From Verrucomicrobiota bacterium (GTDB taxonomy: Bacteria > Chlamydiota > Chlamydiia > Chlamydiales > Rhabdochlamydiaceae): 64,000 bases of DNA. Where the stretch lies: positions 302,250 through 366,249 of the forward strand of contig JAFEGJ010000001.1 in the NCBI GenBank assembly GCA_018240015.1, read 5' to 3'. The notes beneath the pieces are model-generated. The model was not told the origin of the DNA and ran no database searches. It was given only the letters and a program-made list of their open reading frames with translations. The stretch's first letter is position 1. Every line of letters starts with the position of its first letter. This document shows, in pieces, positions 16,625-25,777 of the stretch. Made by a program: the position numbers and the translations under genes.

Positions 16625-16859
16625 AGGAGAAGTGCAGGGCGTCGGCTTTCGAGCGACGTGCCGTCGCATCGCCCACCGTCTTAATCTCACGGGCTTTGCT
16701 CGGAATTTGCCCGGCGGCGATGTGGAGCTACTGGCTCAAGGTGAAAAAGCTGCTATAGTTGAGATGCTGCGAGAGCTGAGCAGCACATTTACCATCACAG
16801 AAAATGAAGAAAGTTATTCTGACATCTCAAAAGACTACGACGGTTTTTTCATTCTTTGA
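16596..16859 (+). CDS. acyP: Acylphosphatase
   Basis: Hydrolyses acyl phosphates. The family motif GEVQGVGFRATCRRIA (Arg is the phosphate ligand) and the catalytic Asn in GFARNLPGGDVELLAQG are intact, and the C-terminus ends in the usual hydrophobic strand. The start is uncertain: TTG 16,596 after AGGAAGAGG gives 87 aa, the usual length, whereas ATG 16,566 gives 97 aa with a basic extension overlapping dusB more deeply. The TTG start is preferred. The 3' end overlaps rdgB by 25 nt tail to tail. Confidence 0.9.
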   Translation: MKKQLHVIFKGEVQGVGFRATCRRIAHRLNLTGFARNLPGGDVELLAQGEKAAIVEMLRELSSTFTITENEESYSDISKDYDGFFIL

Positions 16860-17452
16860 TGTTCAAAAGAAGAAAAGAAAACATGGAGCTTGTCTAGAGC
16901 TTTGCGACGATGCGAGATGCGATTTTTGAGCATCTCTTCGATTTGCGCAAAGGTTTTGCCGTATTCGTGTTTGATGAAAAGGCTGTCGTAGCCAAAGCCG
17001 CGACTGCCTTTTTCTTCTGAAGTGATATTGCCTTCGCAAAGACCGCGCACGCATTTTTGTATCCCTTCAGGAGATGCGATGGCGAGGAAGCATTCGAAGT
17101 AGGCTTGGCGGTGGGGATCGGCAAGATCTTTCATTTCGCGCAGGAGCTTGTGTCTGTTTTCAGCATCAGTGGCATGCTCACCGGCGAAGCGAGCGGAAAC
17201 GACGCCCGGTGCGCCGTTCAGCGCGGGAACCACGAGGCCTGAATCATCTGCGATGACCCAGCGCTTCAACTCTTTAGCAGCATGTAAAGCTTTGAGCTTG
17301 GCATTTTCTTCAAATGTTTTTCCGGTTTCTTCAGGGGATTTGTAATTGGGGAAATCGTGCAAAGAGAGGATATCGAACTGAGGATAAGCCTTCAGCATCG
17401 CGCGCAGCTCGCGAATTTTGTGAACGTTTCGGCTAGCTATTACGAGTTCCAT
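16835..17452 (-). CDS. rdgB: Non-canonical purine NTP pyrophosphatase (RdgB/HAM1)
   Basis: Hydrolyses ITP, dITP and XTP to keep deaminated purines out of nucleic acids. The 205-aa product shows the N-terminal signature MELVIASRNVHKIRELRAML, TGKTFEENAKLKA, the catalytic segment WVIADDSGLVVPALNGAPGV, SARFAGEHATD, GSRGFGYDSLF and the C-terminal SHRRKAL. All are canonical Ham1 motifs. The start overlaps the greA stop by 1 nt (TAATG), so the two form one transcription unit. Confidence 0.97.
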   Translation of the reverse strand: MELVIASRNVHKIRELRAMLKAYPQFDILSLHDFPNYKSPEETGKTFEENAKLKALHAAKELKRWVIADDSGLVVPALNGAPGVVSARFAGEHATDAENRHKLLREMKDLADPHRQAYFECFLAIASPEGIQKCVRGLCEGNITSEEKGSRGFGYDSLFIKHEYGKTFAQIEEMLKNRISHRRKALDKLHVFFSSFEHQRMKKPS

Positions 17453-19614
17453 TACTTCTTAAAATAACTGCGAATGGCAGTAATTGTAAACTCTTCTCCT
17501 TGAAATTGGAAATTTTGTCCCACTTTGAGCCCTTTCATCGACTGAGCGAGCTTGGATTGGAAGGAGAGAATGAACTGATCAGGGTCGGCGTCCCAAGGAC
17601 CGAGCAGTGTGTAGGTAGCAACTTTCCCTTTTTTATTTTTGCACTCGACGATGGAGCCAATGCCGACTTCATCGGTGGAGACATCGATTTCGGTAAGAAC
17701 GCGAACTTTATTGGCGAGTTCAGAAAGAGATTTGAGTTCGGATTGCAGGCGGTCGCGCTTCGCCAGAGCTGCTTTGAATTCAGCGTTTTCTTTCAGGTCG
17801 CCCAGAGCCCTGGCAGCTTCAATTTCTTTGGCGGTCTCGATCATCTCGACGGTGGCGATCTGCTCCATCCGTTCTTTGGCTTTTTTAAATCCTTCTTCGG
17901 TTGTCCAGACGACGTTATTTTCTGCGCTGCTTTCCGATTTTTTGCGCAGCGACGGATGAACGACTTCTGCGAGAGAGTGGAGGATTTTGATGTCGTGGTC
18001 AGAAAGCGAGTGACATTTGGTAGCTAGGAGTAAGAACTCTTGCGTCATGGGAAGAGATGCGCCTTGGAAGATGTCGCGTATAGTGGCGTAGCGTCCTGCG
18101 GTGAGGAGGCTGTTCATCTTTTTCACGAGTTCTTTTTGTGTTCCTGTCTGCTCAAGGTGGCTGAGGAGTACAAAGAAACCTTCTAAGAAACGGCATTTGC
18201 CTTCTTTATCAGCGTAGGGAGCTTTAGGATCGGAGGTGATCTTTTGGAAGTACCAAATGAAGAGTTCGGGGAAGCGTGCGGGATGGACCCACAAGTCTTC
18301 GAGTTTGCGTTTGAGGTCGGGCAGAGTCTCAGTAGAGAGGAGCTCGGTGAAGAGATAATCTCTCAAAGGATTTTGCACGGCGGTGAAAAGGAGATTGAGA
18401 AAGAGCTCTTTCCAGTCGGGACGGATTTTGCGAATCGCCATGAGCGTTCTCTTTTTCAGAGAATGGATTTCGATGGACTGCACGAGGGCTTCGAGGGATT
18501 TTGCATTTTGGATGATGTGCGCAACTTTGCTGTTTCCTTTTTGGCCCGAGACGTCTTCAAGGAGAAACAGGAGCTGGAGATGCTGCGCTTCGGTCAGATC
18601 AGGAAGCGCCAACGCTTCTTCAATCTTGGCTTGAACGGCCGATTTAAAATCGGGATTTTTAAGAGTTTCAGGAAAATCGCGGAGGAATGCGTAGACCATC
18701 GCAGTGAGGGAAGCCACATCGGGTTTACTCTCGAGGGCTTTGAGGAATCTTTCTTCATGTGAAACTTCTGCGCGGCGAAGGACAAATTGTCCTTGGAGAT
18801 CTTCAGGAGTTTCGATGATGGTGTCTTTTTTGATTTTGCCGCGGGCTCCTTGCCACCATTTCGCCCACTCATCTTCAGGGATGACGAGTTCGCAGAGTTC
18901 GTTTTTAATTTCAGCGGCGGTTTTGGGTCCTAAATCGCGCAGCAAGATGCGGACAATTTCAACGGGATTTTCTTTGGCTTTTCCTTCGAGCAGATCGGCG
19001 TTTCCAAAGCGCATGGCCAGAAAATGGTCATTGGCGATGGGGATGAGTGTTTTAAACGCGTTGGCAAAAGAGAGATCTTTTTTGCCGGGAACATTTTCGA
19101 ATTCGACGCTCAGTTGCTCTCGGATAAACGAGACATCCATGATTTCGCCGACGCCCCAACCACCTGTATGGAAAACGAATTTGCCCTTTTCCATGTGATC
19201 GAGCAGTTCAAAGTGGCTGACGGCTCCTTGGAAAAATTCTTTTCCGCGCAGGCCTACGAGGCGCAACTTGTCGTTGAAATGCTTGGCACTCGTCCAACGC
19301 TTTTGGATGTAGTCGAAGACGCGCTGGCGGAGTTCTTCATTGTTGATGGTTTGTAAATCGATGATGAGTTTGAAGGTGCTGTGTTTCGCATCTCCTTCGG
19401 GGAGTTTTTCCCAGAGAGGAAGGATTTTCTCGACGTATTTTCCAAAGGGTTCGCCGAATTCAGAGTTTTGAGTGGCTTTGAGTATATCGAAGAGCTCTTG
19501 CGGATCGATTTCATCACTGGCACAGTATTCCTCCCAGAGGCGAAGGAAGGCGGGATAGTCGCGTTCGGCGATCTGATGCAGAAAATCTTTTAAATAACTC
19601 ATCTGGAGCTCCAT
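17452..19614 (-). CDS. greA: Transcription elongation factor GreA with a long chlamydial N-terminal extension
   Basis: Rescues backtracked RNA polymerase by stimulating transcript cleavage. Only the last ~160 of 720 residues are GreA: a coiled coil (MIETAKEIEAARALGDLKEN), the acidic GDLKENAEF tip that enters the polymerase channel, and the FKBP-like domain (IGSIVECKNKKG to GEEFTITAIRSYF). The first ~550 residues form an all-helical, TPR/HEAT-like region (LLFLLEDVSGQKG, LLSHLEQTGTQKELV) plus a domain containing HTGGWGVGEIMDV, resembling a CarD/tudor-type fold. Large GreA proteins of this size are a chlamydial feature. GAGG is 7 nt before ATG 19,614, and a promoter lies at 19,635-19,663. Confidence 0.95.
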   Translation of the reverse strand: MELQMSYLKDFLHQIAERDYPAFLRLWEEYCASDEIDPQELFDILKATQNSEFGEPFGKYVEKILPLWEKLPEGDAKHSTFKLIIDLQTINNEELRQRVFDYIQKRWTSAKHFNDKLRLVGLRGKEFFQGAVSHFELLDHMEKGKFVFHTGGWGVGEIMDVSFIREQLSVEFENVPGKKDLSFANAFKTLIPIANDHFLAMRFGNADLLEGKAKENPVEIVRILLRDLGPKTAAEIKNELCELVIPEDEWAKWWQGARGKIKKDTIIETPEDLQGQFVLRRAEVSHEERFLKALESKPDVASLTAMVYAFLRDFPETLKNPDFKSAVQAKIEEALALPDLTEAQHLQLLFLLEDVSGQKGNSKVAHIIQNAKSLEALVQSIEIHSLKKRTLMAIRKIRPDWKELFLNLLFTAVQNPLRDYLFTELLSTETLPDLKRKLEDLWVHPARFPELFIWYFQKITSDPKAPYADKEGKCRFLEGFFVLLSHLEQTGTQKELVKKMNSLLTAGRYATIRDIFQGASLPMTQEFLLLATKCHSLSDHDIKILHSLAEVVHPSLRKKSESSAENNVVWTTEEGFKKAKERMEQIATVEMIETAKEIEAARALGDLKENAEFKAALAKRDRLQSELKSLSELANKVRVLTEIDVSTDEVGIGSIVECKNKKGKVATYTLLGPWDADPDQFILSFQSKLAQSMKGLKVGQNFQFQGEEFTITAIRSYFKK

Positions 19615-19634
19615 GGAATGACCTCGTCGGACTG

Positions 19635-19663
19635 AGTATAGGGATCTCTCTATTTCCCTTCAA
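19635..19663 (-). promoter_or_regulatory. Sigma-70-type promoter for greA-rdgB
   Basis: On the minus strand TTGAAG (19,663-19,658), a 17-nt spacer and TATACT (19,640-19,635). The predicted transcript would begin around 19,628, leaving a short leader before the GAGG of greA. Confidence 0.55.
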
Positions 19664-19736
19664 CTGTCACCTCTACTATACGAAAGATTTTAGTTTGTCT
19701 TGCAAAGATGCAGCAGAATCTCTACTCTCCTTTCGC

Positions 19737-21845
19737 ATGTCGCTCAAGATCTGCTCTTTCCTGCTCATTTCTACGCTCGCTGCCGGCGATCTATTTGATG
19801 ATTTATCTCTCGTCGACGAAATAGATAAAAAAAATTTGGACAAACTGCCCTTTATCTATAATTTCTCGATGATCGGGGGATACTTTAATATGCCTTCAGG
19901 CCGAGTTGCTCCGGAAGGGACGATTGGTGTAGGAGGAGCTAGAGCTCACCCTTACAATGTCTATGGACTGAACTTCCAATATTTTGATCGTATCGAACTG
20001 GCTCTGAATTACCGGGTTTATACAGGAGTGTTGGAGGGTAATTTTGGGCATGAGGGATTTGGCGACGATGCCGAAAGAATCGCCAACGGAAAAATTGTTC
20101 TCAACTTGCCCTCGGATGGCTTTCCCGATTTTCCCAGCTTTGCGGTGGGAGCCGATGATTTCATTGGGACTAAACGGTTTAACTCTCAGTATGTGCTGAT
20201 GACCAAAGAGTGGCTAGCGGCCAATTTAGAAACAACGCTGGGATGGGGGCGCAGAAGGATCAAAGGATTCTTTGGAGGGGTCGCGTGGACACCACTTCGT
20301 CAGACGCACATTCCAATTTTGAACGACATCACCCTCGTAGCGGAGTATGATGCGATCGATTACAAAAACCATCCCCATGAACATCCGAGAGGAAGAGATG
20401 TTAAAAGCCGTATCAATGCCGGAGCTACTTACGTCGCGGGAGATTTATTCCAGCTTTCGGTTTGTTCTCTGCGCGGTCGGCATTTGGGTGCCTCAGCTTC
20501 GATGCGTTATCCCTTAGGAACAACGGAAGGGTTTATCAAAAAGACGCAGGATCCGCTCTATTATCGCTCTCCTATCGATACGGAGCCGCTAGGACTCGTG
20601 CGGCCGAAAAAAACATTTGCCCACGAGCTGGGCTATGCATTGGGGGCGCAGAGAATCGATCTTTATTCCGTGCGCCTTTCAGAGGATAACACGCTGTGGA
20701 TCAAGGTGGTGAACAACGCCTACCGTGAAGAATCCGCGATGAGAGAAAGGCTGGAGCGTGTTCTCGCGGCTTTAACCCCATCCGATATCACCAAGGTGAT
20801 TGTGGTGGATGAAGCCGACGGAGTTCCTGCGCAATCTTATGTATTTCGCACAGAAGATTTATACCGCTACCGGCAAAAAGACATCGGAAAGCAAGAGATG
20901 GAAGCGCTCAGCCCCTTACGCGACGCTATCCATGCGCCGCCCCGCAGCGAGCGTCTTTATCATCGTACGAAGCCCATTTGGGCGTTCACGGTGCAGCCCC
21001 GATTTTTATCATTCTTTGGGAGCGCCAGCGGAAAGTTCAAATACAACGTAGGGGTCATCGCCAGGCCCGAAGGGTATCTTTTCGATGAGATCTACTATGA
21101 GACGCAAGTCGGATATCAAATCAAATCGAGTATGTTTGATATGAAAGCTGTTGATCGTCTCAACCCTTCCCAGCTACCCAATGTGCGAACCGATACGATC
21201 CGGTATTTTCAAACCAATACCTTCGACCTCGAAATGGCGTATTTACAGAAGAGTTTTAACATCGGCAAGGGATGGTTTTTTCGTTTAGCGGGAGGGTATT
21301 TTGAAGCAGCCTATGGCGGAGTTGCAACCGAACTGCTTTACTATCCGCTAGACACTTCCGGGGATTCGAGCTGGGCCGTCGGGCTCGAAGAAGCAACCCT
21401 CCTCAAACGGCGCTACAAGGGGCTGGCTTTTACTCGTAAGATCCGGAAACTCAAAGGGCATAAACCAACCTATGAACATTTTATTGGTCAGCAATATTTT
21501 TTTGATCTCTACTACACTCTCAAACCTTGGAACCTCGATCTCAAGATGATGGTCGGTCAATTTCTCGCCAAGGATAGGGGCGTTCGTTTTGAGATGACCC
21601 GTTGGTTCCCTAGCGGACTGAGCGTTTCTCTTTGGTACACCATCACCAACGGGCATGACAAGCTCAACGGCCACACTTATTTCGATAAAGGATTTGCTTT
21701 TGGTATTCCTCTCGATTTTTTCTTAAGACGCTCTAGCCGAACCTATGCGGGGTATGCCATGTCGGCTTGGCTAAGAGATGTCGGAGCCTTTGCCGATAGC
21801 GGCCGGCAGCTTTATAACACTTTGAGACTAGAGCGAAATAAATAA
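19737..21845 (+). CDS. YjbH-family outer-membrane exopolysaccharide protein
   Basis: About 702 aa. The N-terminus is a signal peptide (MSLKICSFLLISTLAAGDLF); an in-frame TTG 14 codons upstream is less likely to be used. The body matches YjbH (DUF940): MIGGYFNMPSGRVAPEGTIG, FQYFDRIELALNYRVYTG, FPSFAVGADDFIGTKRFNSQ (barrel strands), a linker with DLYSVRLSEDNTLWIKVVNN, and a second strand-rich half ending in FDKGFAFGIPLDFFLRRSS. Family members are beta-barrels tied to exopolysaccharide release. No yjbEFG partners are present; a GT10-like gene follows 20 nt downstream and may share its transcript. Confidence 0.85.
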   Translation: MSLKICSFLLISTLAAGDLFDDLSLVDEIDKKNLDKLPFIYNFSMIGGYFNMPSGRVAPEGTIGVGGARAHPYNVYGLNFQYFDRIELALNYRVYTGVLEGNFGHEGFGDDAERIANGKIVLNLPSDGFPDFPSFAVGADDFIGTKRFNSQYVLMTKEWLAANLETTLGWGRRRIKGFFGGVAWTPLRQTHIPILNDITLVAEYDAIDYKNHPHEHPRGRDVKSRINAGATYVAGDLFQLSVCSLRGRHLGASASMRYPLGTTEGFIKKTQDPLYYRSPIDTEPLGLVRPKKTFAHELGYALGAQRIDLYSVRLSEDNTLWIKVVNNAYREESAMRERLERVLAALTPSDITKVIVVDEADGVPAQSYVFRTEDLYRYRQKDIGKQEMEALSPLRDAIHAPPRSERLYHRTKPIWAFTVQPRFLSFFGSASGKFKYNVGVIARPEGYLFDEIYYETQVGYQIKSSMFDMKAVDRLNPSQLPNVRTDTIRYFQTNTFDLEMAYLQKSFNIGKGWFFRLAGGYFEAAYGGVATELLYYPLDTSGDSSWAVGLEEATLLKRRYKGLAFTRKIRKLKGHKPTYEHFIGQQYFFDLYYTLKPWNLDLKMMVGQFLAKDRGVRFEMTRWFPSGLSVSLWYTITNGHDKLNGHTYFDKGFAFGIPLDFFLRRSSRTYAGYAMSAWLRDVGAFADSGRQLYNTLRLERNK

Positions 21846-21865
21846 GAAGCGTATAATTAGTTTCC

Positions 21866-22918
21866 ATGAATAAATGGTTCTTCTCTCTTTTCTTCCCCCT
21901 GCTGGTTTTTGCTGAGCCTCGAGTCGAGATTGTCGCCCCCTTTCACAATCCGATGCATCAGGAATGCGAAAGACTTTCCAAAACCTTAGAGGAAAAAGGG
22001 TTCCCAGCCACGGTCGTTCCTACCAATCTCTCCCACTACTGGGGCCTCAAGAAAAGAGAAGGTCGTTTGGGAAAGCTGCAGAGAAAATTTTCCCTCGATT
22101 TTCCTTACCAAATAGAGCCCGATAAGGATGTCGCAAAAATCGTTTTTTGGAATATTACCCATTATTTTCGGCAAAGGCATTCTTTAGAGAAGCTCCCAAA
22201 AGAAAAAATGGTACTCTTTCAGTGGGAGCCTCCCTCTTTGCTGCGTAAAATGTTTTCTAAAAAAATGGAAAAATATTTTGCGCGCATTTACACGTGGAAT
22301 GACGATGTTATCGATAATAAAACCTACTTTAAATTTTACTATCCGGTTCTTCGCCCCATGATCGTTGATCTTCCTTCGTTTGAGGAAAAGAAATTTTGTA
22401 CGCTTGTGGCAGGCAATCCGCCGAGCAAATTTTATCGCAAGCCTGGCCAGCTCTATTCCGAGAGGCTCAAAGCGATTGAGTTTTTTGAAAATGCCCACGA
22501 GCAAGGATTCGAGCTTTATGGCCGCTCTTGGGACAAAGAAAAACATTCCTCCTACCGTGGAATCGCTGGGGATAAAATACAGACGATCAAAAACTATCGT
22601 TTTGTGATTTGTTATGAAAATACTGGCACATCGAATGGTTATGTAACGGAGAAGATTTTCGATTGCTTTGCAGCGGGTGTCGTGCCTGTCTATCTCGGTG
22701 CGCCTAATATCGAAAAATATGTTCCGAAGAATTGTTTCATCGATCGTCGCGATTTTGCTTCGATGGAAGATTTATATGCGCTGATGAAAAACATGACCAA
22801 AAAGCAATATGACGAGTACGTGAGTAACATTCGAGAATATTTAACTTCAGAAAAAGCGCATCTTTTTTCGCGAGAAAATTTCGACCAAATTTTCTACGAA
22901 GCCGTCATTTTTCCTTGA
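21866..22918 (+). CDS. GT10 fucosyltransferase-like protein with a signal peptide
   Basis: 350 aa. A cleavable signal (MNKWFFSLFFPLLVFAEP) is followed by a GT10 layout: an N-terminal acceptor domain with VFWNITHYFRQ and MVLFQWEPPSLLRKM, then the alpha-1,3/4-fucosyltransferase donor-binding domain with CTLVAGNPPSKFYRKPGQ, ELYGRSWDKEKH, FVICYENTGTSNGYVTEKIF and AGVVPVYLGAPNIEKYVPKN. The last two are the diagnostic GDP-fucose motifs. An export signal on an enzyme using a nucleotide sugar is odd: it must act where GDP-fucose is available, perhaps in the host compartment, or the segment is an uncleaved anchor. gmd, 14 kb away, could contribute to GDP-6-deoxyhexose supply. Confidence 0.85.
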   Translation: MNKWFFSLFFPLLVFAEPRVEIVAPFHNPMHQECERLSKTLEEKGFPATVVPTNLSHYWGLKKREGRLGKLQRKFSLDFPYQIEPDKDVAKIVFWNITHYFRQRHSLEKLPKEKMVLFQWEPPSLLRKMFSKKMEKYFARIYTWNDDVIDNKTYFKFYYPVLRPMIVDLPSFEEKKFCTLVAGNPPSKFYRKPGQLYSERLKAIEFFENAHEQGFELYGRSWDKEKHSSYRGIAGDKIQTIKNYRFVICYENTGTSNGYVTEKIFDCFAAGVVPVYLGAPNIEKYVPKNCFIDRRDFASMEDLYALMKNMTKKQYDEYVSNIREYLTSEKAHLFSRENFDQIFYEAVIFP

Positions 22919-22966
22919 TCCGCTCACCCATTTTATGACAACCTAAGAGGAAGTGGGGTAGCTTGT

Positions 22967-24595
22967 ATGATTGAAAACTACGAAGAATTTTCCGACAGCC
23001 AGCTTAAAATCTTAAGCCGTTATGTGACGAGCACGACCAGCAATGTTTTCGTTCTTCGCAACCTTCCCGAAGTCATCAAAGGCGCTCTGTTCTCGCGCTA
23101 TTCTAGATCCGGATTGGGACTGAGATCACTCCTGCTCAAAGAATTCATCATGAGCGAAGAGACAGCCTTTTCTGCCATTTTAGGAGGACAAGGAGAGGAA
23201 GTAGAGGATCAAGTTGTCGCAATCAAAAAAGCCCAAAATTTTTACGATCGAATTTTGGATGGTTATGGTGATGACTCCATCGGTGAACTCGGCGGCGCCC
23301 ATTTAGCGCTCGAAAATATTTCCATGATCGCCGCAAAAGTAATCGAAGATAGCCGTATCGGCGGATCGCCTCTCGAAAAATCGACGCGTTACATTTATTT
23401 CGATCAAAAATATCACGGAGAATATCTCTTCCAAAGAGAACCGATCATCATGACATCGGCATTTCGTGATCTTTATCTCGATACGTGCAATGAGCTTTTC
23501 CGCACTTATTCTGAACTCATTCCTGAGCTGACAGAAATAATGGAAAAAAGAGCGCCCAAGGAGCCCAACGTGTCCCCCGCAGCCTATGCCGCTGCGCTGC
23601 GCGCTAAAGTTTTAGATTGCCTGCGTGGACTTTTACCTGCGAGCTGTCTCACGAATGTGGGACTGTATGGAAACGGTCGCTTTTTTGAGACGCTCACGCA
23701 AAAACTCCATTGCCATAGCTTGACAGAGCTGCGCGAGCTCGGAAGTAAGAGCTATCAAGAACTGAACAAAGTTATTCCTTCTTTTGTCCGGCGCTCCGAG
23801 CAGACGCATAAACACCAAAAAACTTTCTGCCGATTTATGGAGCAGACACAAGCGGGACTGAAAAATTTGGCAGGGCGCCACTCCGACTTCCTAGAGAAAA
23901 TGCACACACCCGCCGTTCGCCTTATCAGTTTCGATCCTGATAGTCCTTACCGAGTGGCAGCAGCGCTTCTGTTCCCTTACACGCAAGCGAGCCTCGTTGA
24001 CCTTCAAGCACAAATGCGCGCGCTCCCAGAATCAGAGCTTGCAGAAATCCTCGATGCCGCCTGCGAATTTAGAGATAACCGCCGCCACAAATCTCCACGA
24101 GCTTTAGAACATGCCACATTCACATTTGAAATGCTGGCCGACTTTGGCATCTACCGTGATCTACAACGCCACCGCATGCTCACGCAAGAAAGACAACTTC
24201 TCACTTGCAACTTTGGGTATTACACTCCCGATGAAATCGTAGACACTCCCATGGAAGCCAAATACGCCGCTGCGATGGAAATGGCCAAAAAGGCGTACGA
24301 CACAATGGTGCACGAGTTCCCTGAAGAAGCCCAGTATGTCGTTCCCATGGCCTACAACATCCACTGGTATTTCCACATCAACCTCCGTGCCCTGCAATGG
24401 ATGTGCGAACTCCGCTCGTCTCCTGCGGGACATCCGATGTACCGCTATGTCGCGCAAGAACTCGCCAAACAAGTCGTGGCAGTGGTTCCTGCTTTTGAGA
24501 GATTTTTCAAATACGTCGATTTTGATGGTTACCACTTAGGCCGTCTCGGGCAAGAGATCCGCACCCAAGAGAAAAGGCAGAATGCTCCCGTATGA
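22967..24595 (+). CDS. thyX: Flavin-dependent thymidylate synthase, double-length ThyX
   Basis: Makes dTMP from dUMP using FAD and methylene-THF. The 542-aa product is about twice the usual ~250 aa and contains two ThyX-like halves. The N-half has DDSIGELGGAHLALENISMI and GGSPLEKSTRYIYF, the C-half has HATFTFEMLADFGIYRDLQ, the ThyX signature RHRMLTQERQ and NLRALQWMCELRSSPAGHP. Only the C-half keeps the full RHR signature, while the N-half carries the substrate-type STRY segment, so active sites may combine the halves. Chlamydiae typically carry such a long form. AGAGGAAGTGGGG precedes ATG 22,967, and the stop overlaps tyrP (ATGA). Confidence 0.93.
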   Translation: MIENYEEFSDSQLKILSRYVTSTTSNVFVLRNLPEVIKGALFSRYSRSGLGLRSLLLKEFIMSEETAFSAILGGQGEEVEDQVVAIKKAQNFYDRILDGYGDDSIGELGGAHLALENISMIAAKVIEDSRIGGSPLEKSTRYIYFDQKYHGEYLFQREPIIMTSAFRDLYLDTCNELFRTYSELIPELTEIMEKRAPKEPNVSPAAYAAALRAKVLDCLRGLLPASCLTNVGLYGNGRFFETLTQKLHCHSLTELRELGSKSYQELNKVIPSFVRRSEQTHKHQKTFCRFMEQTQAGLKNLAGRHSDFLEKMHTPAVRLISFDPDSPYRVAAALLFPYTQASLVDLQAQMRALPESELAEILDAACEFRDNRRHKSPRALEHATFTFEMLADFGIYRDLQRHRMLTQERQLLTCNFGYYTPDEIVDTPMEAKYAAAMEMAKKAYDTMVHEFPEEAQYVVPMAYNIHWYFHINLRALQWMCELRSSPAGHPMYRYVAQELAKQVVAVVPAFERFFKYVDFDGYHLGRLGQEIRTQEKRQNAPV

Positions 24596-25773
24596 AAGAT
24601 AAACCGGGCAGTATCGTAGGCGGAGTTCTTCTCGTAGCTGGCAGCTGCATCGGCGCTGGCATGCTCGCCCTCCCCATCGTCACAGGCCTTTCAGGTCTCA
24701 CCCCATCTCTCTTCATATTCCTTCTCGCCTGGGCTTTTATGACGGCAACCGGATATCTTCTCGTCGAAGTCAATAGCTGGTTTCCTCAGCGCGTCAACAT
24801 CATCACCATGGCCGAAAAAACCCTCGGCCCTATCGGTAAAGCCCTCGGATGGATCCTATACCTTTTCCTCTTCTATTCCCTTCTCGTTGCGTACATTGCC
24901 GGTAGCGGAAGTCTTGCTGCTACGTATTCCATTCCTTCTTGGGCGGGAAGCATTTTTTTTGCCGGCCTCTTCGGCGCCGTCGCTTACCAAGGAACACACA
25001 CCGTAGACAAATGGAACCGCGTCCTTATGGTCGGGAAAATCGTCACCTACATGGGCATGGTGTTCCTCGGTCTTCGCTACGTCGAGCCGCATCTCCTCAC
25101 ACGCGTATCGCCGTCTTACGCGCTCATCTCTCTTCCCATCCTGATCGTTTCCTTTGGCTACCACAATATGATCCCCACTCTCATGGCCTATATGAAAGGC
25201 GATGCGCACCGTGTCCGCATGACCATCTGGACAGGCAGCCTCTTTGCTCTCATCGTCTATCTCATTTGGAACATCATCGTCCTCGGCATCGTTCCGCCCG
25301 AAGGGACCTGGGGCCTCTTCGAAAGCTGGAAAGCGGGCCGCCAAGCCTCCGATGCGGTCGCAGGACTTCTGGGAATTTCTTGGATGAGTACGTTTGCCGA
25401 AGGACTCGCTTTTTTTGCCCTCCTCACGTCCTTCATGGCCCAGACCCTGGCGCTGATCCATTTCCTCGCCGACGGCCTCAAAATTAAAAGCGAAAAACAC
25501 GAAACCGTCTCTCTTTGCTTCTTAGCTCTCGCCCCACCCCTTATCCTAGCCCTTATCTATCCCCAACTGTTCTTGGCCGCTCTAGGCTTTGCTGGCGGTT
25601 TTTGTGCTGTTATTCTCTTTGGTATTCTCCCTATCTGCATGACGTGGATCGGAAGATACCGACAAGGCGTCGTCTCTACCTATGTAGTCAAAGGGGGAAA
25701 ACCCCTATTGATAGGTCTTTTTCTCTTTGCTCTCGTTATTCTTAGCATCCAACTGGTTGCTATGATAAAATGA
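24592..25773 (+). CDS. tyrP: Aromatic amino acid permease (TyrP/HAAAP family)
   Basis: 393 aa with 11 predicted membrane helices. The first carries the family motif [20 protein letters not shown] (as in TyrP/Mtr), and a conserved [18 protein letters not shown] sits in mid-protein. It probably imports tyrosine or tryptophan by proton symport, as expected for an auxotrophic intracellular bacterium. The start overlaps the thyX stop by 4 nt, and uvrB follows 4 nt after the stop, so thyX-tyrP-uvrB form one operon. The gene is notably C-rich at third positions, unlike the polysaccharide locus beyond uvrB. Confidence 0.93.
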   Translation: MKDKPGSIVGGVLLVAGSCIGAGMLALPIVTGLSGLTPSLFIFLLAWAFMTATGYLLVEVNSWFPQRVNIITMAEKTLGPIGKALGWILYLFLFYSLLVAYIAGSGSLAATYSIPSWAGSIFFAGLFGAVAYQGTHTVDKWNRVLMVGKIVTYMGMVFLGLRYVEPHLLTRVSPSYALISLPILIVSFGYHNMIPTLMAYMKGDAHRVRMTIWTGSLFALIVYLIWNIIVLGIVPPEGTWGLFESWKAGRQASDAVAGLLGISWMSTFAEGLAFFALLTSFMAQTLALIHFLADGLKIKSEKHETVSLCFLALAPPLILALIYPQLFLAALGFAGGFCAVILFGILPICMTWIGRYRQGVVSTYVVKGGKPLLIGLFLFALVILSIQLVAMIK

Positions 25774-25777
25774 GAGC

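Noticed and set aside
24856-25500. Long open frame (214 codons) on the minus strand opposite tyrP
   Set aside because: It is antisense to a clear permease gene whose C-rich third positions create stop-free complements; no ribosome-binding site and no recognisable protein.
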